Assembly (NCBI GenBank): GCA_030272585.1 | Contig: BSYQ01000008.1 | Span: 4,154,001 to 4,218,000 of the forward strand | Source of the DNA: Bryopsis sp. KO-2023 | Lineage: Eukaryota > Chlorophyta > Ulvophyceae > Bryopsidales > Bryopsidaceae | DNA length: 64,000 bases | Reading direction: 5' to 3' | Shown: positions 41,698-55,019 of the stretch, piece after piece | Numbering within the stretch: the first letter of the stretch is position 1 | Layout of the letters: every line of letters begins with the position of its first letter | Position numbers and translations under genes: made by a program | The notes under the pieces: model-generated | The model's input: only the letters and a program-made list of their open reading frames with translations | Database searches by the model: none | Told to the model about the DNA's origin: nothing

Positions 41698-43990
41698 ATC
41701 TGGCAGAAAAAAATGCAGGTCAGTATCAATTCATGAATTTATTGAGTACCTTTCACCAGATCTATTGGGGGTTTTGTTATCCATTATCTAATTTCTCATG
41801 AAAAGAACCTTTTTTGCAACCCTGGTCAGGAATGGAAGGTGGTGTCTCATTGGAGGGTGTTGGTTAGCAACTGGTTTGGGTATAGTAATGACTAATCTTG
41901 ATGTGATGTGACTTATTTCCCTTCTTGTGATTAGGCCTGCATGCTGAGAAGATCCGCCCCAACGTTTGGTGTTCACTCAGAGAGGTTGCAAGAAGAAACG
42001 CACATGGGAAGGAAACAAGAATTTGTCAATGCTGGAGGCGGTTATTGATTTCTTCAGCAAAGGAGACTTCACATCTCCTGCCAGAAAATCAAACAGAATG
42101 AATGGCAGCCAGAGTAATACAAGGGACAGATTTGTTTCAAAGGACATCAGTTGCGAATTGCCATGCAGCCAAAAACATAATCCCTAAAGTTTGCCGGATC
42201 GTCAGAAGGATTGGAGCTTTGGTTGGGGGAGGAAGTCGCTGGCATGGATACAGGAAGCCTGACTGGTGAGGGAGATTCGGTGGAGAAATTGCCATGCAAG
42301 CCTCGAAGGAAAGGAAAAAAAAACATTACAGTCCCACGTTATAGTGGAGTGGAAAATTCCAGAAGTTCACTGGCAACAGAGGTTTGCAGTCAAGCAGGAT
42401 TCTGTGCAGCAAGAGTTCACAATGGCATGCTGTAACTCATTTTCTTTGCCACCTCTGGGGAATTGGTGGTGAATTTCGAGGGTGGAACGGTCAGACATAA
42501 AATTTGAAAGTATCCAAGGTCCAAAAATGGGAGGGAAAGTTTCAAGTGGGAGGGGAGCATTTCTGTGGGGAACAAAAAAAAAAGGGTGGTGATGGGGTGA
42601 AAAAAAAATTGAAAAAACTGATCAGTTAGATCCACGAAAAGAAGAGGGGGGAAGAATTATGTCCAAAAGCAAAGAAGGAATTTACACTGGAATCCTTGAT
42701 AAATGCAATTAGGTTAAAAAAGGGAAAAAACATGGGAGGTGATGGATTATGATAGGAAGGAAGAATCATGTGGTAAAATGGGGAGGGGATATTTCAGTAA
42801 AGCCCAGGTGGGGGGGGGGGGGGGAGGGAAGTTCAATCCAGGAAGTGAAGGCAACAAAAGCTTGGAAAAAAAAAAGAAGGGGTTGAAAATGAGGGGGGGG
42901 AAGAGAAAAAATGGGGAAAAAAAAGCTTGTCAGACTGGGAAAAAATGGCACACAGACTTGATGGTGAATATCAGGAGTGAGAAATATTGCAACGGTTGCT
43001 GTGGGTTGTTTTTTTTGGGTCAAGGTACTTGCTCGATTTTTCTCAGTCAAGTGTAAGGAATGTTGACCATCACTGTGCAGTGATTTTCTCTTTTTGAGGA
43101 GCTCCCCATAGCTGTGAATCCTTGGTTCATGAGATTCAAGTTTTGATATCGATCTTCTTGTGGTATGGATAAAATTATCATTTCACAAAAGACTGAGCAG
43201 CATTGTACGAATGTCAATTATAAGTATGGTAGGATTGAGAGCACCATTTAATTATGAGAATGAATTTCCAACTGAATAAAAATAGCTTGTCTGTATTGAT
43301 GTGTGTATGTACACAAATAATTATATGTGATTTGTTCATGTGGGACGCATGGATCAATTTTTGGTTCTGGAAAACTCCAAAGGATGAATCACTGTGAATA
43401 AAATCCTGGGTAGAGTTACTAGAGCTGTTGAATTTTTCGTTCAACAAAAAACAGACAACCCCCCATGTCGCTGTCATGGCATTCAAGAGCACATGACTAT
43501 ATACGTATTTTCTTTATTCTCTGTTTTCGATGGTTTTTGAAGTATGCTGTTTAGAGAGTTGACATTCTGGGGGAATGCCCCTGTACCTGGTTCACAGTGG
43601 AAAGGAGTTATGGAGGGCCCTTATTCTGTTCTGTAAGGGTGTCTTTCAGCAGATGTGTACGTGTTTTTTCCTTGGCATCCCAACGCCACACCATTTCGTT
43701 CTGCCCATGAGTCAGTTTTGACCCAGTTTCAAACACTGCCCTGAAAAGCAACAAACACACAACTGTGGAAACTCCAGGCTTCGTTTTTCAGGTGGTTTGT
43801 TTGCTGCTCGGGTGGTTGTGTGGTTGAACAAGGATTTCTGCTGGGCCCTGTGTGTCATTCGTCAACTGCCATGTGATGAGTTTGACAATACCAATATAAT
43901 TAAGGTGGTCCAAAATCAATACATAACTATTTTCACAGAAGTACATACACGAATCTTCTCAACACTGGCACAAGGATTTCTCCGCCACAG
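41698..43990. other. Convergent intergenic region
   Basis: 2.3 kb. The first 500 bases may hold an alternative last exon of the coiled-coil gene (41937-42114). Beyond that, G/A-rich sequence with a long G run near 42,810 gives spurious frames. No gene called. Confidence 0.5.
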
Positions 43991-45582
43991 TCAATTCCTT
44001 TTTTCATCCTCAGTGGTAAACAGATGAAATAGCCGAGTGAACCACCCCAACACTTTTGCCCCTGCCCACATGTTGAAGTAATAAACCCTCGGACCGAACA
44101 AAATCCTGTACTGATCCCCCATCCAAATCAACCATTTCCAAACCCCTTCAGATTTGGCATCCCATCGCTCGTTGAATTTCACTCTACCCCTTTTGTGGCA
44201 TCCGAGGTTTTCCCAGAAGCCTTTTCTGTAATAGGGCAAGAAATGGAGTTCGATCAGATATTTGGCAGACTTCCAGCCAAAGAGGGAGGGGGTGACTAAT
44301 CGGATGCCCCCATGTTCGAGAGGCAGCAGTTTTCCTTCGCCATCGAATAATGCTATGAAAGCATCAGGATCTGATTCTAGATCCTCCCTCATGATCGGTG
44401 TGGTGTAACCATCAGCAGAAACCTGATTTTATATAATTCGGAAAAAAAAAAAAAAAAAAAACGGGTGAAGGGTTGGGAAAAAAAGAGAAGAAGAAGGGAG
44501 GGGGGGGGGGGGCTCAAAAAGTACCTCCATTCGAAAAGAAATTGCCACCACTGTTTTTTTTAATGGAAAAGAAAAGGCAAAGAAACAACATTTCATGGAG
44601 CCACATATGCGCACAGAAAACCATTACAAGTCTGAGTAATTTCCTTCCGCACCTAACTGTATTTTTTTCTATTTTTCTTTGTGTCAAAAAACTACTGTAA
44701 TTATTATCTGATTCGCAACCCCCCCTCCCAAAAAAAAAAAGAAAGAAAAAATAAACAACTGTGAGAAGAATTTGAGGTTCCACCACTGCTCTTTCTAATA
44801 CTTTTGTCAAAAAGTCATGATTTTTTATTTGGAGGAAAAGCAAAACAAAACGAATAATAATACCATGTGGGAAATGGTTGGCAGTCTCTTTCTGTAAGGA
44901 AAGAGAAAGAAAGAAAACAAAAACAAAAAACGAAAGGCAAAATTTGTGCGTGTGTGTGTAAGCAAGATCAAAGGTTTCGGATTCGTTCAATCAAGATTTT
45001 TTTTTTGTTTAATCATAGGATCTGCACACCCATGACAGCCATAAAACAGCAAACTCCAAAATCAGTCATCATTACCTGCCACAAGCACACCCAATTTTCT
45101 TGGGGTTTCACCAACTCGATAAAGTCAGCCATGCGGACCCCTTTGAAATGCAGCCCCAAGGTGGACCACCCTGTCACGCAATGCCAATCCATATTCTCAG
45201 TTCTCACTTTGAGCTGCTCTTTGATTTCCCCAACAGTCACATCCTTTTGCCCACCCTCCACCCCACACACTCTCAGTGCAAAATCATCCCCCTGTTTCCA
45301 TGGATCGTATTTCGACAAATCGATCTGAATTCCCAAATCCAAAACCACCCAAGATTTCGCTGCAAATTGACCAACGGGGAGTTTCGCGTCAGGATTTCCT
45401 GAGGCGGTTTTGCCCCTAGATTGGTGACGCTCTTGGAGTTTCTTTTTGATCGAGATTTCTTTCTGCACGCTGGACGCGTTCAGGTCGATTTTAGTGGGGG
45501 TGGGGTGGCCATTGGAGCGTATGTAGAAGAGCGCGGCGAAAGCAGCCGTAACAGAAACGGCGATGCCCACGAGAAATAGCAT
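43991..45582 (-). CDS. Membrane-anchored molybdopterin oxidoreductase (sulfite oxidase/MsrP-like domain)
   Basis: Two exons in phase, 45582-45076 and 44422-43991, give 312 residues. The chosen ATG starts a clear signal anchor (MLFLVGIAVSVTAAFAALFY). An earlier in-frame GTG at 45639 has no ATG support, and an upstream exon cannot be excluded. The domain is that of the sulfite oxidase superfamily: DWHCVTGWS carries Cys135, which should bind the molybdenum; HFKGVRMADFIELVKP; ADGYTTPIM; LLPLEHGGIRLVTPSLFGWK; and GFWENLGCH. No heme or C-terminal dimerisation domain is present, so it is closer to MsrP/YedY than to SUOX. Substrate unknown; MsrP reduces methionine sulfoxide in periplasmic proteins. 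Facing the lumen or outside is likely. Confidence 0.87.
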
Positions 45583-48500
45583 CGCTGTGGAAGGGCTGCA
45601 ACATGTCGAGTTCGGATTCTTGATGGTTGGAGTTTCCACACTTTTTCAGCCATGGGTGTCAGACTGTGGGGGGTGATTCACCAGCAGGCGATTGAGGTAC
45701 TTGAACGCAAACCCAGTAAAATTCGTGCCGGAGTTTGGAACAGAAACCCCTCCTTTTGGACCATATCCTTGTGCCTTTTCTCACGGAAACTGGTGAGGGC
45801 AAGCACAGCACCAAGGTGTTCGATATGGCAACGACGAAGACAGAGCTGTGCGGGAAATCAACCACCGCCGCCGGAGGAAACCTGTCATCATCATCATTTC
45901 GACGCATCGGTACTTCGTCGTTTTTTTCTTCTTGAAAAGCGAAACATCTCTAGAGGCACCGTGTGGATAAGTTTCTTTCCTCTACAATTTTTTGCCTGAA
46001 AAGGTCTGCTCTTGTTTTCAACAAGAAGGAAATTGGAACACCTCACCACCCTCACTTTTTCAGTTCCATAATTTCTCCTGGTGATTGAATAAGGGCTACA
46101 AATTTTTGTGGGGGTGTTGGAATATATGGACCCAGGAAATTTCCTCGATCATCCCAACAGTAAGGCTTTCCCACACAATGTGTCTGTATTTATCTCTGTT
46201 AGGAAGGGTATTTTTTTTCACAATAAGCTTCGATATTGACATTGAACTGGTGTCTGCAAACAAGGGCATAGACCTTGTTCAGCTTTCAGATATCCTAGTC
46301 CAGCCCACACTGTTCCCTCTTTAAAAAATGCTGGATTAAACAAAAAAAACGGATTTATTTTTTCATGAATGTGTATGTTCGAGATCGGAGCAGTTGGGTT
46401 GAATTCTTGCAAATGTGTTTGATCAAGGTTGAAAGCTATTGTCCGCTGTGCAATCTGTGGAGATGATTGGAACAGCGCCAAGAGCAAATGCCATGATTTC
46501 TTCAAAAAACAAAACCGTCAAAGGAAGCACTAAAGACGGTGCTGTTTGACTTGGAAGCTGGGTTTCCTATGTGCTCAGGCGCTCTCTAAAGTTTTTCGAA
46601 GGTGCCAGCCCCGCAATCAGGTACCTCCCTCCAAAATTTTTCCTGTTTAAAATCTTGCTTGTAAGCCGAAAGCTTTCCTGAAAACTTTTGGGCAGAAGCC
46701 TAATCTGTTTGATGGATTTGTCATGATCGCATTCATGTCTGTCATGCTGTCATTATTTTTGTAGTTCACCCTCCCTCGATATCTCTGAGTTTCAGACATG
46801 GGCTACGATTTTCAGAGTCGCTTTTTTTTGAATTGTGGCACTCGAGGAAAATCATACTAGCACTTCTGATGGAAAAATGATTGAAGGCCTATTGCATTGC
46901 TCTATCCATGGGTAGTTTTTGTTGTGAACTTCTGCCTCCTTGTCTTACTTTTTCTGGTATGTTTGGACAGGATAATTTGAAATATTGGGAAAATCGCTCG
47001 CATCGAACTTCACGTGGGCAACAGAGTTTTGCTGCTTCGAAATCCTGATGCTGACAGTTTTCTGATTCAGAAAAACTGAGGGGAAAAAAGTACTCTCTTG
47101 TTTCTGGGCTCCGAAATGCAATGGAAGGTTCAGGCAATCACATTTGTCTAAACCATGTTGGTTGTTGCACAAACAGCAGCAGAGCTGGTTTTCTTTCACC
47201 TGTTTCTACATTCAATTTTTTTCCCTGGGGTTTGGTTGTTTTTCCTCACTCTCAAAGAATGAGGGATCGATCGTTTTCAATGGAGCGGCTGCTTTTCATC
47301 GTTTTGCTTTCGTTAAGAACCCCACCAATCAAGCCAAAAATCAACCTATTAATCTTCGACAAAGAGAGTGGCCATCTGAAATATGGAACTGCTCCTTTCA
47401 GGGATTCCTGCATATGGATTATACTCAACAGCTGAGCTCGTGAAGGCAAGCATAGGGCAGGGGGGGATAATGACATAAGCTGCAACCAAGAGAAAGTACT
47501 AATCCCGTTTTCCTGGAATACACTTGGCATTCTGCAGTATCTCAAGCCAGTTTTGCTTGTGCCATCCATACATCTTCCTTCATTCCAGCAATGTTTGCAA
47601 TTGCACCATCATCGACAGGACAACCTTTTTTCAGCAATCGCTCCCGAGGTGCCTTATTCCTTCTCTTGAATGAGATTTGTTGGTAAATTTCAAAGTCAAT
47701 GATTTGTCGCACCTTCAAAGTCCTGACCTCTGTAATATAAATCTTAAAATTTTTTCAAGGAAGCCATGCAGATTAAAATATCAAGTGTTTTGCTAGGTTT
47801 TCTAATCTGTTCATCTCTGTTGAACATCAAGTTACATGGACCTCGTTCAATAATCAATACAAAATATGTACAAGGCTTTCTTTAACAACAGTTTGTTTGT
47901 TGGTCATTAGTAATGACTCATTACTAATCTCGGAAAAATCCAATCTGATCTGAGTGCAATAGATATCTGATCAATCCATAATGAACATTCCGATGCTCTT
48001 TGTTCCACTTCTAGTATGTGTTCTTTTTTGCAACTCTCGGCAATTCATTTCCTCATTCAAGTTTTCATCGGTAACTTCGTCTTCGAGTTCTATGTAGATC
48101 TGTATTTTTTCCAGATTAGTCAATTCTTGATCTTCCGTAAAAATAACCAAAGCACACGAGCGTGATAAAAACGTGGAAATGGTGCCTTAACCCAAATCAA
48201 TTCCCTGAGGGTCTCTCCATTTCAATTTTTTTTTTCTCAATCGAGAATACCTTCAAGAGCGGTCTGTTTCTAACTATGATGGATTCAAAAATTTGCATAA
48301 AGTTTAGTATTACGCAGTTCCGTGAGGGTTTCAGCATGAATATGGAGAAAAAAAAAGGTGAGGTGACAATGAATGATAAACACACAAGTCTTTGTTTGAC
48401 TGTGTTTTATGGAAAAAAACATTGTTGATAAAAATATACTTCTTTTGTGATAGGAGGCTTCTTTTCTCTCTGATGCTAAAATCTGCATAATCCATGCCTC

Positions 48501-49022
48501 ATGGTGTAGAGTTGCAGAAAATGCAAGGAATATCAGAGTAAACCTGCGGAAACCTGCTGTCTTGCCAAAAGAAAAAAAAAAAGAGTGATTGACGAGTGGT
48601 TCTCAGCAGCATGTCTTATTCACACTTAGCAAAATTTCCAGTGGAAATGAACGCTGTTTTGATTTCAGTTTTTTGTCTTGTGAAATCAGGCATGTGCTGG
48701 ACTGCTGACGCTCCAGTTGATGGAAATGGTGTGGCTACTGGTTTGCTGCAAAAATAAATATCAGCAAAAGATTTGACAAGGGGTGATTATACAGAAAAAA
48801 AAAAAGAGTTAGAACAATGGAGTGGGCTTGGATATCTGTTCTTTGGATAAGGATCGTAGTTATTCTCAGTTTCGTTGCTCCTCCTCCCCCCCTCCCCCCA
48901 GAAAAATACGCACTAACAAAAAAAATATCATGGGAAAGAAAAAATGGAGAAAAAAAAGTATGGGATTAGAAAGAAAAAAAACAAAACCCTGATTCGTTGT
49001 TAAAAAAAACATGGGTTTCGGC
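45583..49022. other. Gene-poor region
   Basis: 3.4 kb, AT-rich. A - strand frame at 45659-45907 (MRRNDDDDRFPPAAVVDFPH) could be an upstream exon of the molybdopterin gene, since it ends at a plausible donor, but I could not join it in phase. Other frames are short and lack splice context. Nothing else seen. Confidence 0.5.
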
Positions 49023-49464
49023 GGGGCTCCTCACCGTGGCACCGTCCCACGCACCATTTCCCCCCGTCCAAGCCCCGTTAACCCCCTCGCCATATCTTTT
49101 ACCCCCACCCCCGTGCCAGCCGAAGATGAGCCATGCAGCCTAGAGCCCCGGAGCCCTTCACTGGGAGGCTGCTTTGAGCGCCTTCCACCCACCTCAGCAT
49201 CATGTTCTATGGTGAGTCTCTCTCCTGTTTTTCTGCCTGTTTTTCTTGTTTTCCTTTATTATTTCGAACATGACAATCTATTAACGCATTGTGTGTATAC
49301 TGGGGCAAGGGGGTTATCCACCTCCTTGCCCCAACCAACAGGTGCCATTCAAGATGAGCCTAAGAAGATTGGAGCCATTGAAGATCGAAGATTGAAGCCA
49401 TCAAGGAGCTGTAACCGGAGTCCCCGACAGAGCCCCCGGTGCGTGGGACCAGGTGGGGAGCCCC
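49023..49464 (+). repeat. 442-bp structured repeat, copy 1
   Basis: Begins ggggctcctcacc and ends with the complementary ggtggggagcccc; the arms also share tcccacgcacc with ggtgcgtggga. Inside are a GC-rich block with a protein-like frame (GGCFERLPPTSASCSM), then GTGAGT, a T-rich stretch, a hairpin (ggggcaagg / ccttgcccc at 49302-49332) and a cag. So it could be an exon-intron-exon unit, a MITE-like element or a structured RNA gene. A second copy lies 1.8 kb downstream in the same orientation. Confidence 0.8.
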
Positions 49465-50814
49465 AGGGGGAGGGAGGGGAGGAAGTATTTGTAAAAAAAA
49501 ATAGAAAATAGATTTTGATTATAGGAGAAAGTGGAAAAAAAAATTGAAGCTGATGAAAAAAAGCGAACACGTATGCCAAGGTTAAGAAAAAAGGAGTCCG
49601 ATGTGGCAGAAGTTGATATGGATTGAACTTCATCGGGGGAAAAGAAAAAAGAAAAGGAGTGATGGATGAGTTGGCATAAGTGAAGAATTTTTGACGGAAG
49701 AACCTTGTTTGAGAAAAACACGAAGATCAAGGAGCAGTCATTTCTGGGGCGGCCAGGTGAGTTCCTTGTTTGATATGAATTTCAGTGATTTTCTTGCTTT
49801 TTCAGTGTACCTCGTGTTTCTCTGTTTTTCAAGTTTCAATAAAAATGTTTGAATCAGATTCTGTGGTGTTGCAAACTGCTTGCCAGCCATGCAGATTCAC
49901 TGTCCAATGGTATCTCTGAGAGTGATTTTTTTTATTTTTTTTTTGATGTCCAGAGACAATTGCCTCTTACAGATTGATGGAAAATCCCCGCCCTATGAGT
50001 GGCAAGGAAAGTGAGTAACCTGGCAGCAGTCAGGGCGATCTTTACATCATCCTCAAATTTTGGATTCCAAATCATATATCGGCCGGCTGATATATAGACA
50101 GGGCTGGGGAGTTTGGGGCACAAAGGTTTGAGAAAGCGATATGTATACAGACCTCTTCAGGACTGCCAAGGTTTCAATGTTTTGTTGTCGCTTTTCTTTC
50201 TTCTGTTTTTCACATAAATATCAAAAAGGGCAACCAGTCCATGCCAGTCGCAATGCATGATGGATTGCAGGGAACTTTTCTGGGGCTGAATATGCAGCAG
50301 TCAACGCATATCGAGAAAATTTGGTATTTTCCTGGTGGGAGTTGCAAGGCTGGCCAGAAAAAAGTGGAGAGAAATTGGGAGAAGCATGAAGCCTTCTATT
50401 TCAGGGAAAGGAAAAAAGGAAAATAAAATAAAGGAAAATTAGAAGGGCAACCAGTGGTTGAACTGCAGAGGATTAGAACCTGGGCTGGTGGCAAGACCGA
50501 TGATTCATTCCTTGGAAAAGTGAAAAAAAAAAGAAGAAATATTGAATTCTTTTTGGGTTTTGTCAAGTTTTGGGTGCGGAACAAAATGTATTGATCCAGG
50601 AAAATCGAATCAGAAAAGTGAATGAGGAAAAAATAGATGAGTAAAAAAAAATGAATGCAAACGATTTCAAAGATGGAGGGAAAGTCAGCCACGATATTTT
50701 CTTTTGGTTTTAATACGGGATTGAGGAGGCTTGCCACCAGAGTCTCAGCCTTAAAAGAAAAAGAGGGAAAATAAATTCAGATTCGATGGAAGAAAAAAGG
50801 TTGGGGTTTTCAGC
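49465..50814. other. Spacer between the two structured repeats
   Basis: 1.35 kb of A-rich sequence. No gene seen. It could be part of an intron if the two repeats are exons of one transcript. Confidence 0.45.
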
Positions 50815-51255
50815 GGGGTTCCTCACCATGGCACCGTCCCATGCACCATTTCCCCCCGTCCCAGCCCCGTTAACCCCCTCGCCAAATCTTTTACCCCCAC
50901 CCCCGTGCCAGCCGAAGATGAGCCATGCAGCCCGGAGCCCTGGAGCCCTTTCACTGGGAGGCTGCTTTGAGCGCCTTCCACCCACCTCAGCATCATGTTC
51001 TATGGTACGTCTCTCTCCAGTTTTTCTGCTTTTTTTTTCGTATTTTCCTTTCTAATTTTGATCATGATTAGCTATTAACGCATTGTGTGTATATTGGGGC
51101 AAGGGGGTTATCCACTCCCTTGCCCCAACCAACAGGTGCCATCGAAGAGAAGAGACGAAGCCATTGAAGCCATGAAGATTGAAGCCCTCAAGGAGCAGCA
51201 AGTGAAACGGAGTCCCCGACAGAGCCCCCGGTGCATGGGACCCGGTGGGGAACCT
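50815..51255 (+). repeat. 441-bp structured repeat, copy 2
   Basis: Same layout and about 90 percent similar by eye to copy 1 in the GC-rich blocks. Left arm begins ggggttcctcacc and has tcccatgcacc; right arm has ggtgcatggga and ggtggggaacc. The position corresponding to the copy 1 donor reads GTACGT. The internal hairpin (ggggcaaggggg / tcccttgcccc) is kept. Confidence 0.8.
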
Positions 51256-54200
51256 GGGAATGGGTGGGTGGGGCGCTGAAACCCCCGTTAGGTGCAAGGA
51301 AAAAAAAGGTTTTTTCAGGAATAAAAAAGGTTTTCAGGAATTTAGGGGAGAAAAATAGAGTCGGAGAAAAAAAGGACAAAACAAAAAAACAGATGAATAA
51401 ATTGGAAAAAATAAAAAATGAAATGGTTTTGCTTGACATTTCGGAGGAATACGGAGGGTAAAAAAAAATTGGAGCAGAGCTGCAGATTTTGGAAACAATG
51501 GCTGGAATGCGAGGAATGAAAAGTTGAATTGGAGCAGTCTGTGAAGCAGAGTGGATTTATAAAGCAACCGCACCTGGACATCAAGGTGAATGTGCAATGA
51601 ATGGAATGGTTTTTTTTCCCCTTTTTGGTTTCCTTACGTGGTATTTTATCAAATGGGTTAATTTCAAAGTCAACCTGTATGTTTTCTAAACTGCCATCAT
51701 CCAGCAGTGCCAGCAATTTTCATTTCAAATTCAAACTTTCATGATCCAGTAATGCGTGCTCTGACCTTTTGAAAATTGATGTAATTTTTTTTTTTTGCAG
51801 GTGCCTACGCTTTTGATCATAAGGCAACAGCTGTTTGAAAGCTATTATTGCTTTGGTTCCCAATAATAAACCATCATATATGAATGTGAAATTCAAAGAT
51901 GGACTGCCTTTTTTTCTGGCAAAGGAAGTAATGGAATTTTTTCAATGCGGTATGTATCATGCCCCTTTCAACCTATGTTTCAAATGCATTTAAAGAGGAT
52001 ATTTTTCCTTTTTTCGTCCAATCAAAGATATTCAAGTTTATTTTAACCACATCCAAGTTATTCTCTGGACCAGACAACTGTGAGCAACCGTAATGAACTT
52101 CATCGACTGGGCTCGGAAACCTGGACTTCGTTCGAATTTTTCAAGAGTTTACCTGTCAGTAAGCGCAACCTTTGCTGAGCTATGGCTAAAAGAGCATTAA
52201 AGCGAGAAGCAAGACAAGGGCCATTGAGCCAACCAAAGAAAAAAAAAGTACCCTCCAGTCTGACAGAAGTTCAATAGTTTAATCACAGCAAATTTGTTGT
52301 TAATTCAAGTTGAGTTTTATATACATCGATTATGCAGCCCAAGCAATCACTGTTTTCAAAAGCGCCGCCATCTGATTGATACCTCATGCTCGGCATCCAT
52401 AAAAATTGCAACTGCATTTGTTCAATTAAAAAAAAGGACATCAAAATGATTTGTTTTCCAAGAGAGATTCAATCGCAAGAATCAACCGAGTTTTTTTAAA
52501 CATCCCTTCTGTTAATCGATGTAATTTTCTTCAATGCAATAACATGACATTCTAACTCCGAGAAAGGTCACTTTCCTTGGTACTGGTACGGGAAGACTGA
52601 CCAAACAACCTCAACACAGTTCATCCACAACATCAAGTGCTTTTTTCAAAAGTAAAAAAGATTTTGTGGGGTGGTTTGGAGGCTGGAATGAACTTCCAGA
52701 CCGTGTTTCGTGCCTTCTATAAATTCAAGAGGTGTTGGACCAACACCAACACTGTTGGCTTTTATGGGGAGTGCAATCCTGGAGCCAAGTGTTGTCTTTC
52801 TACAAGATTACAGGTGAGAAACAAAGAATGGGTCGCCATATTTGAATACCCAGCGAAAAGGGGTGATCGAAAATCACTTGATAAGATGTCCTGTGTTGTT
52901 TTACTGCTGGGGCTGAGTCCTAGGAACATTGCTGCAGCAGTTCATCCTTTATAAATACTTTTTTTTCAGGTACGGGGAAGAAGGTTTTTTTCTGGATTTG
53001 CTTAGGGCGGCTTTGCTATATTTCTCACGATGATGATGATGAAGCCAGCTGCCATGGATCGAAAATACCAGGATTCTGTTTCCTGAATTTCGAGATTTGA
53101 TGAGGTCTGATGAAAAAGAAAAAGCAAGAACCCGATCTTTCAAAGGGCTCGATGGAGCATCAAGGCAGAAATGGAGAGCTTTCGATGGTGGGTGATGTTG
53201 ATTTTACGATCATTTGGTGAAGGTGATCATTTGGCTTTTTCCTATTGGCCATTTTATGGACCGATCTTGCTGCATGTTTGTTTTTTTGACAATTGATATC
53301 TCCATTCCACTCAGCATTGTTGTTCTTAGTAAGGAATGTATGTGTTTCATCCTTGCAGAACCCTTAGATTTTTTCTGTTCATCTTTCCCATCAGGTGCAT
53401 GTGAGAAGAGGTGTCGCTCCAAGATTATAGCCCAAAGTCAGACAGTTATTGAACATCGATCGTGGATTGGAAAGATCTGTACAAGTTGGAAAGAAAATTT
53501 GCATTTTCGGAGGGTCCACAAACCTTGAATAAAAAAAGAAACAGAGGCCAAATTCATGGAGAACCCTGAATGCTCGGAGAAAATGCGATGCCATCAGTGA
53601 AAAATATGTGGGGATGGTATTTTGAGGCTTCAGGACCTGGATCTCCAGGAGAGTCCACCACAGATCGGGGCATTTCAGTTTAGTTTCTGGAGGGCATTTT
53701 TTCGATGTGTTTTTGGCTCTGATGTGTTAACCATTGGATCAGAGAGGATGGAAGGCTGAGTAGGTGGTATCTCAATGGCTGAAAGGGGTATTTATGGCCA
53801 GATTGGTGGGTGTTTGGGCCAATCTGCTCAGATCTTGGCCAGTATTGATGTTGCCACAAGTATGAGAAATAATAAAAAGAATGGCTATTTATGAAAGAGG
53901 GTATTTGAACGCATTTGGGCGAAGGAAAACAATGGGAGCAGCCATAACATTGTGCCTTAAATTCCTGCTGGAGAACTTGATGGAAATTTGGACAAATTCT
54001 GTTGGAGAAGAATCAGAAAGGGATTTTTTCAACCGGATTAAAATTGAATCTGGTAGCACCAGCTTTGATAGGGTGATGTCAAGAATTTGGCACTCATATT
54101 TCTCTAAACATCTGGATTGCAAATATGTACGTCAAGACGATGAATTACATGCATAACTTTCCCAATGCAGTTTTTTGATCCTTTTCATCATGTGGGGCCC

Positions 54201-55019
54201 TGAGTGGAGCTGGTTTCTTCAATTAAAACGATTTTTTTCAAGGGAAAAAGTCAGATCAGAAGGGAGGTTATAGTTCAGATTTGATTTGCCAAGGGAGCTT
54301 AAGCTTTGGTGAGGAAAAATTCGAGATAAAGAGTGCGTGGCTTAATGTTTTCGTTTTTGAGTAGTTGAACAGAGTGAATGGCGGTGGTGTGATCTATGAA
54401 GTGGGGAATTTTTTAGTATGGCTGGTTTGTTTGAGGGGGGAGGCTTCTTGCTTTGAAAAAGAAAATTGGGGAAAAATGATAATAAATATGGACTTGAGGA
54501 GGATTCGAAAGATGTCAGAATTCCTGGAAAAGAAATTGTATCGCTCTCCTGGATTTATGGGTGTACTTTGGTTTTTCATTGAAAAATAATAAAAAAGAGA
54601 ACCCACAAGGAATGATCGTGATGTGGCAGTTTTTTTAATATCGTTTTATGGTGATATCGAGATTTTTCCATAACCATGCGTTTCAAAAACTGACACACCC
54701 AGATCTTCACCTAAACTGGAATCTCGCTCACTGGCACAACCGCCGCCTTGGCACTTCTATCCTCCTTGGGAGATTTTAAGCACTTGTGCGACCAACCAGG
54801 CGTACGGCCTCACTTCTCAGCATGTGCCTTGACAATCCCAAAAATCTATAGTTTTCCTCTCTACCTCAACGAAATCTTGTTCCCCCCGTCCCATCACAAG
54901 AAATCGAACACCATTATGCCTCACCTATTTGGTTTGGGGCTTTGAGAAAATCGTGAGGGTGTGCCGCTCCCTGTTCGGTCGGTTCTTTTTTTTTTAAACT
55001 TTTCTGGTCGATCAAGAAA
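51256..55019. other. Gene-poor region
   Basis: 3.8 kb. A frame at 52,637-52,803 (FYGECNPGAKCCLSTRLQ) ends at a plausible donor and might be an isolated exon; a 91-residue frame at 53881-54156 (MAIYERGYLNAFGRRKTMGA) has no neighbours to join. Neither is recognised. One copy of a dispersed repeat lies at 53.06-53.42 kb. The promoter of the ankyrin gene must be near 54.7-55.0 kb. Confidence 0.5.
53057..53416 (-). repeat. Dispersed repeat, copy A (inverted relative to copy B)
   Basis: On the - strand it contains gatgggaaagatgaacag, ctgcaaggatgaaacaca, tcgaaagctctccatttctg and ttcttgcttt in the same order as the + strand at 59.61-59.85 kb. Copy A has about 120 extra bases in the middle. Diverged; family unknown. 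Confidence 0.6.

Noticed and set aside
53881-54156. 91-residue frame
   Set aside because: No family, no splice partner; could be a lineage-specific exon but nothing supports it.
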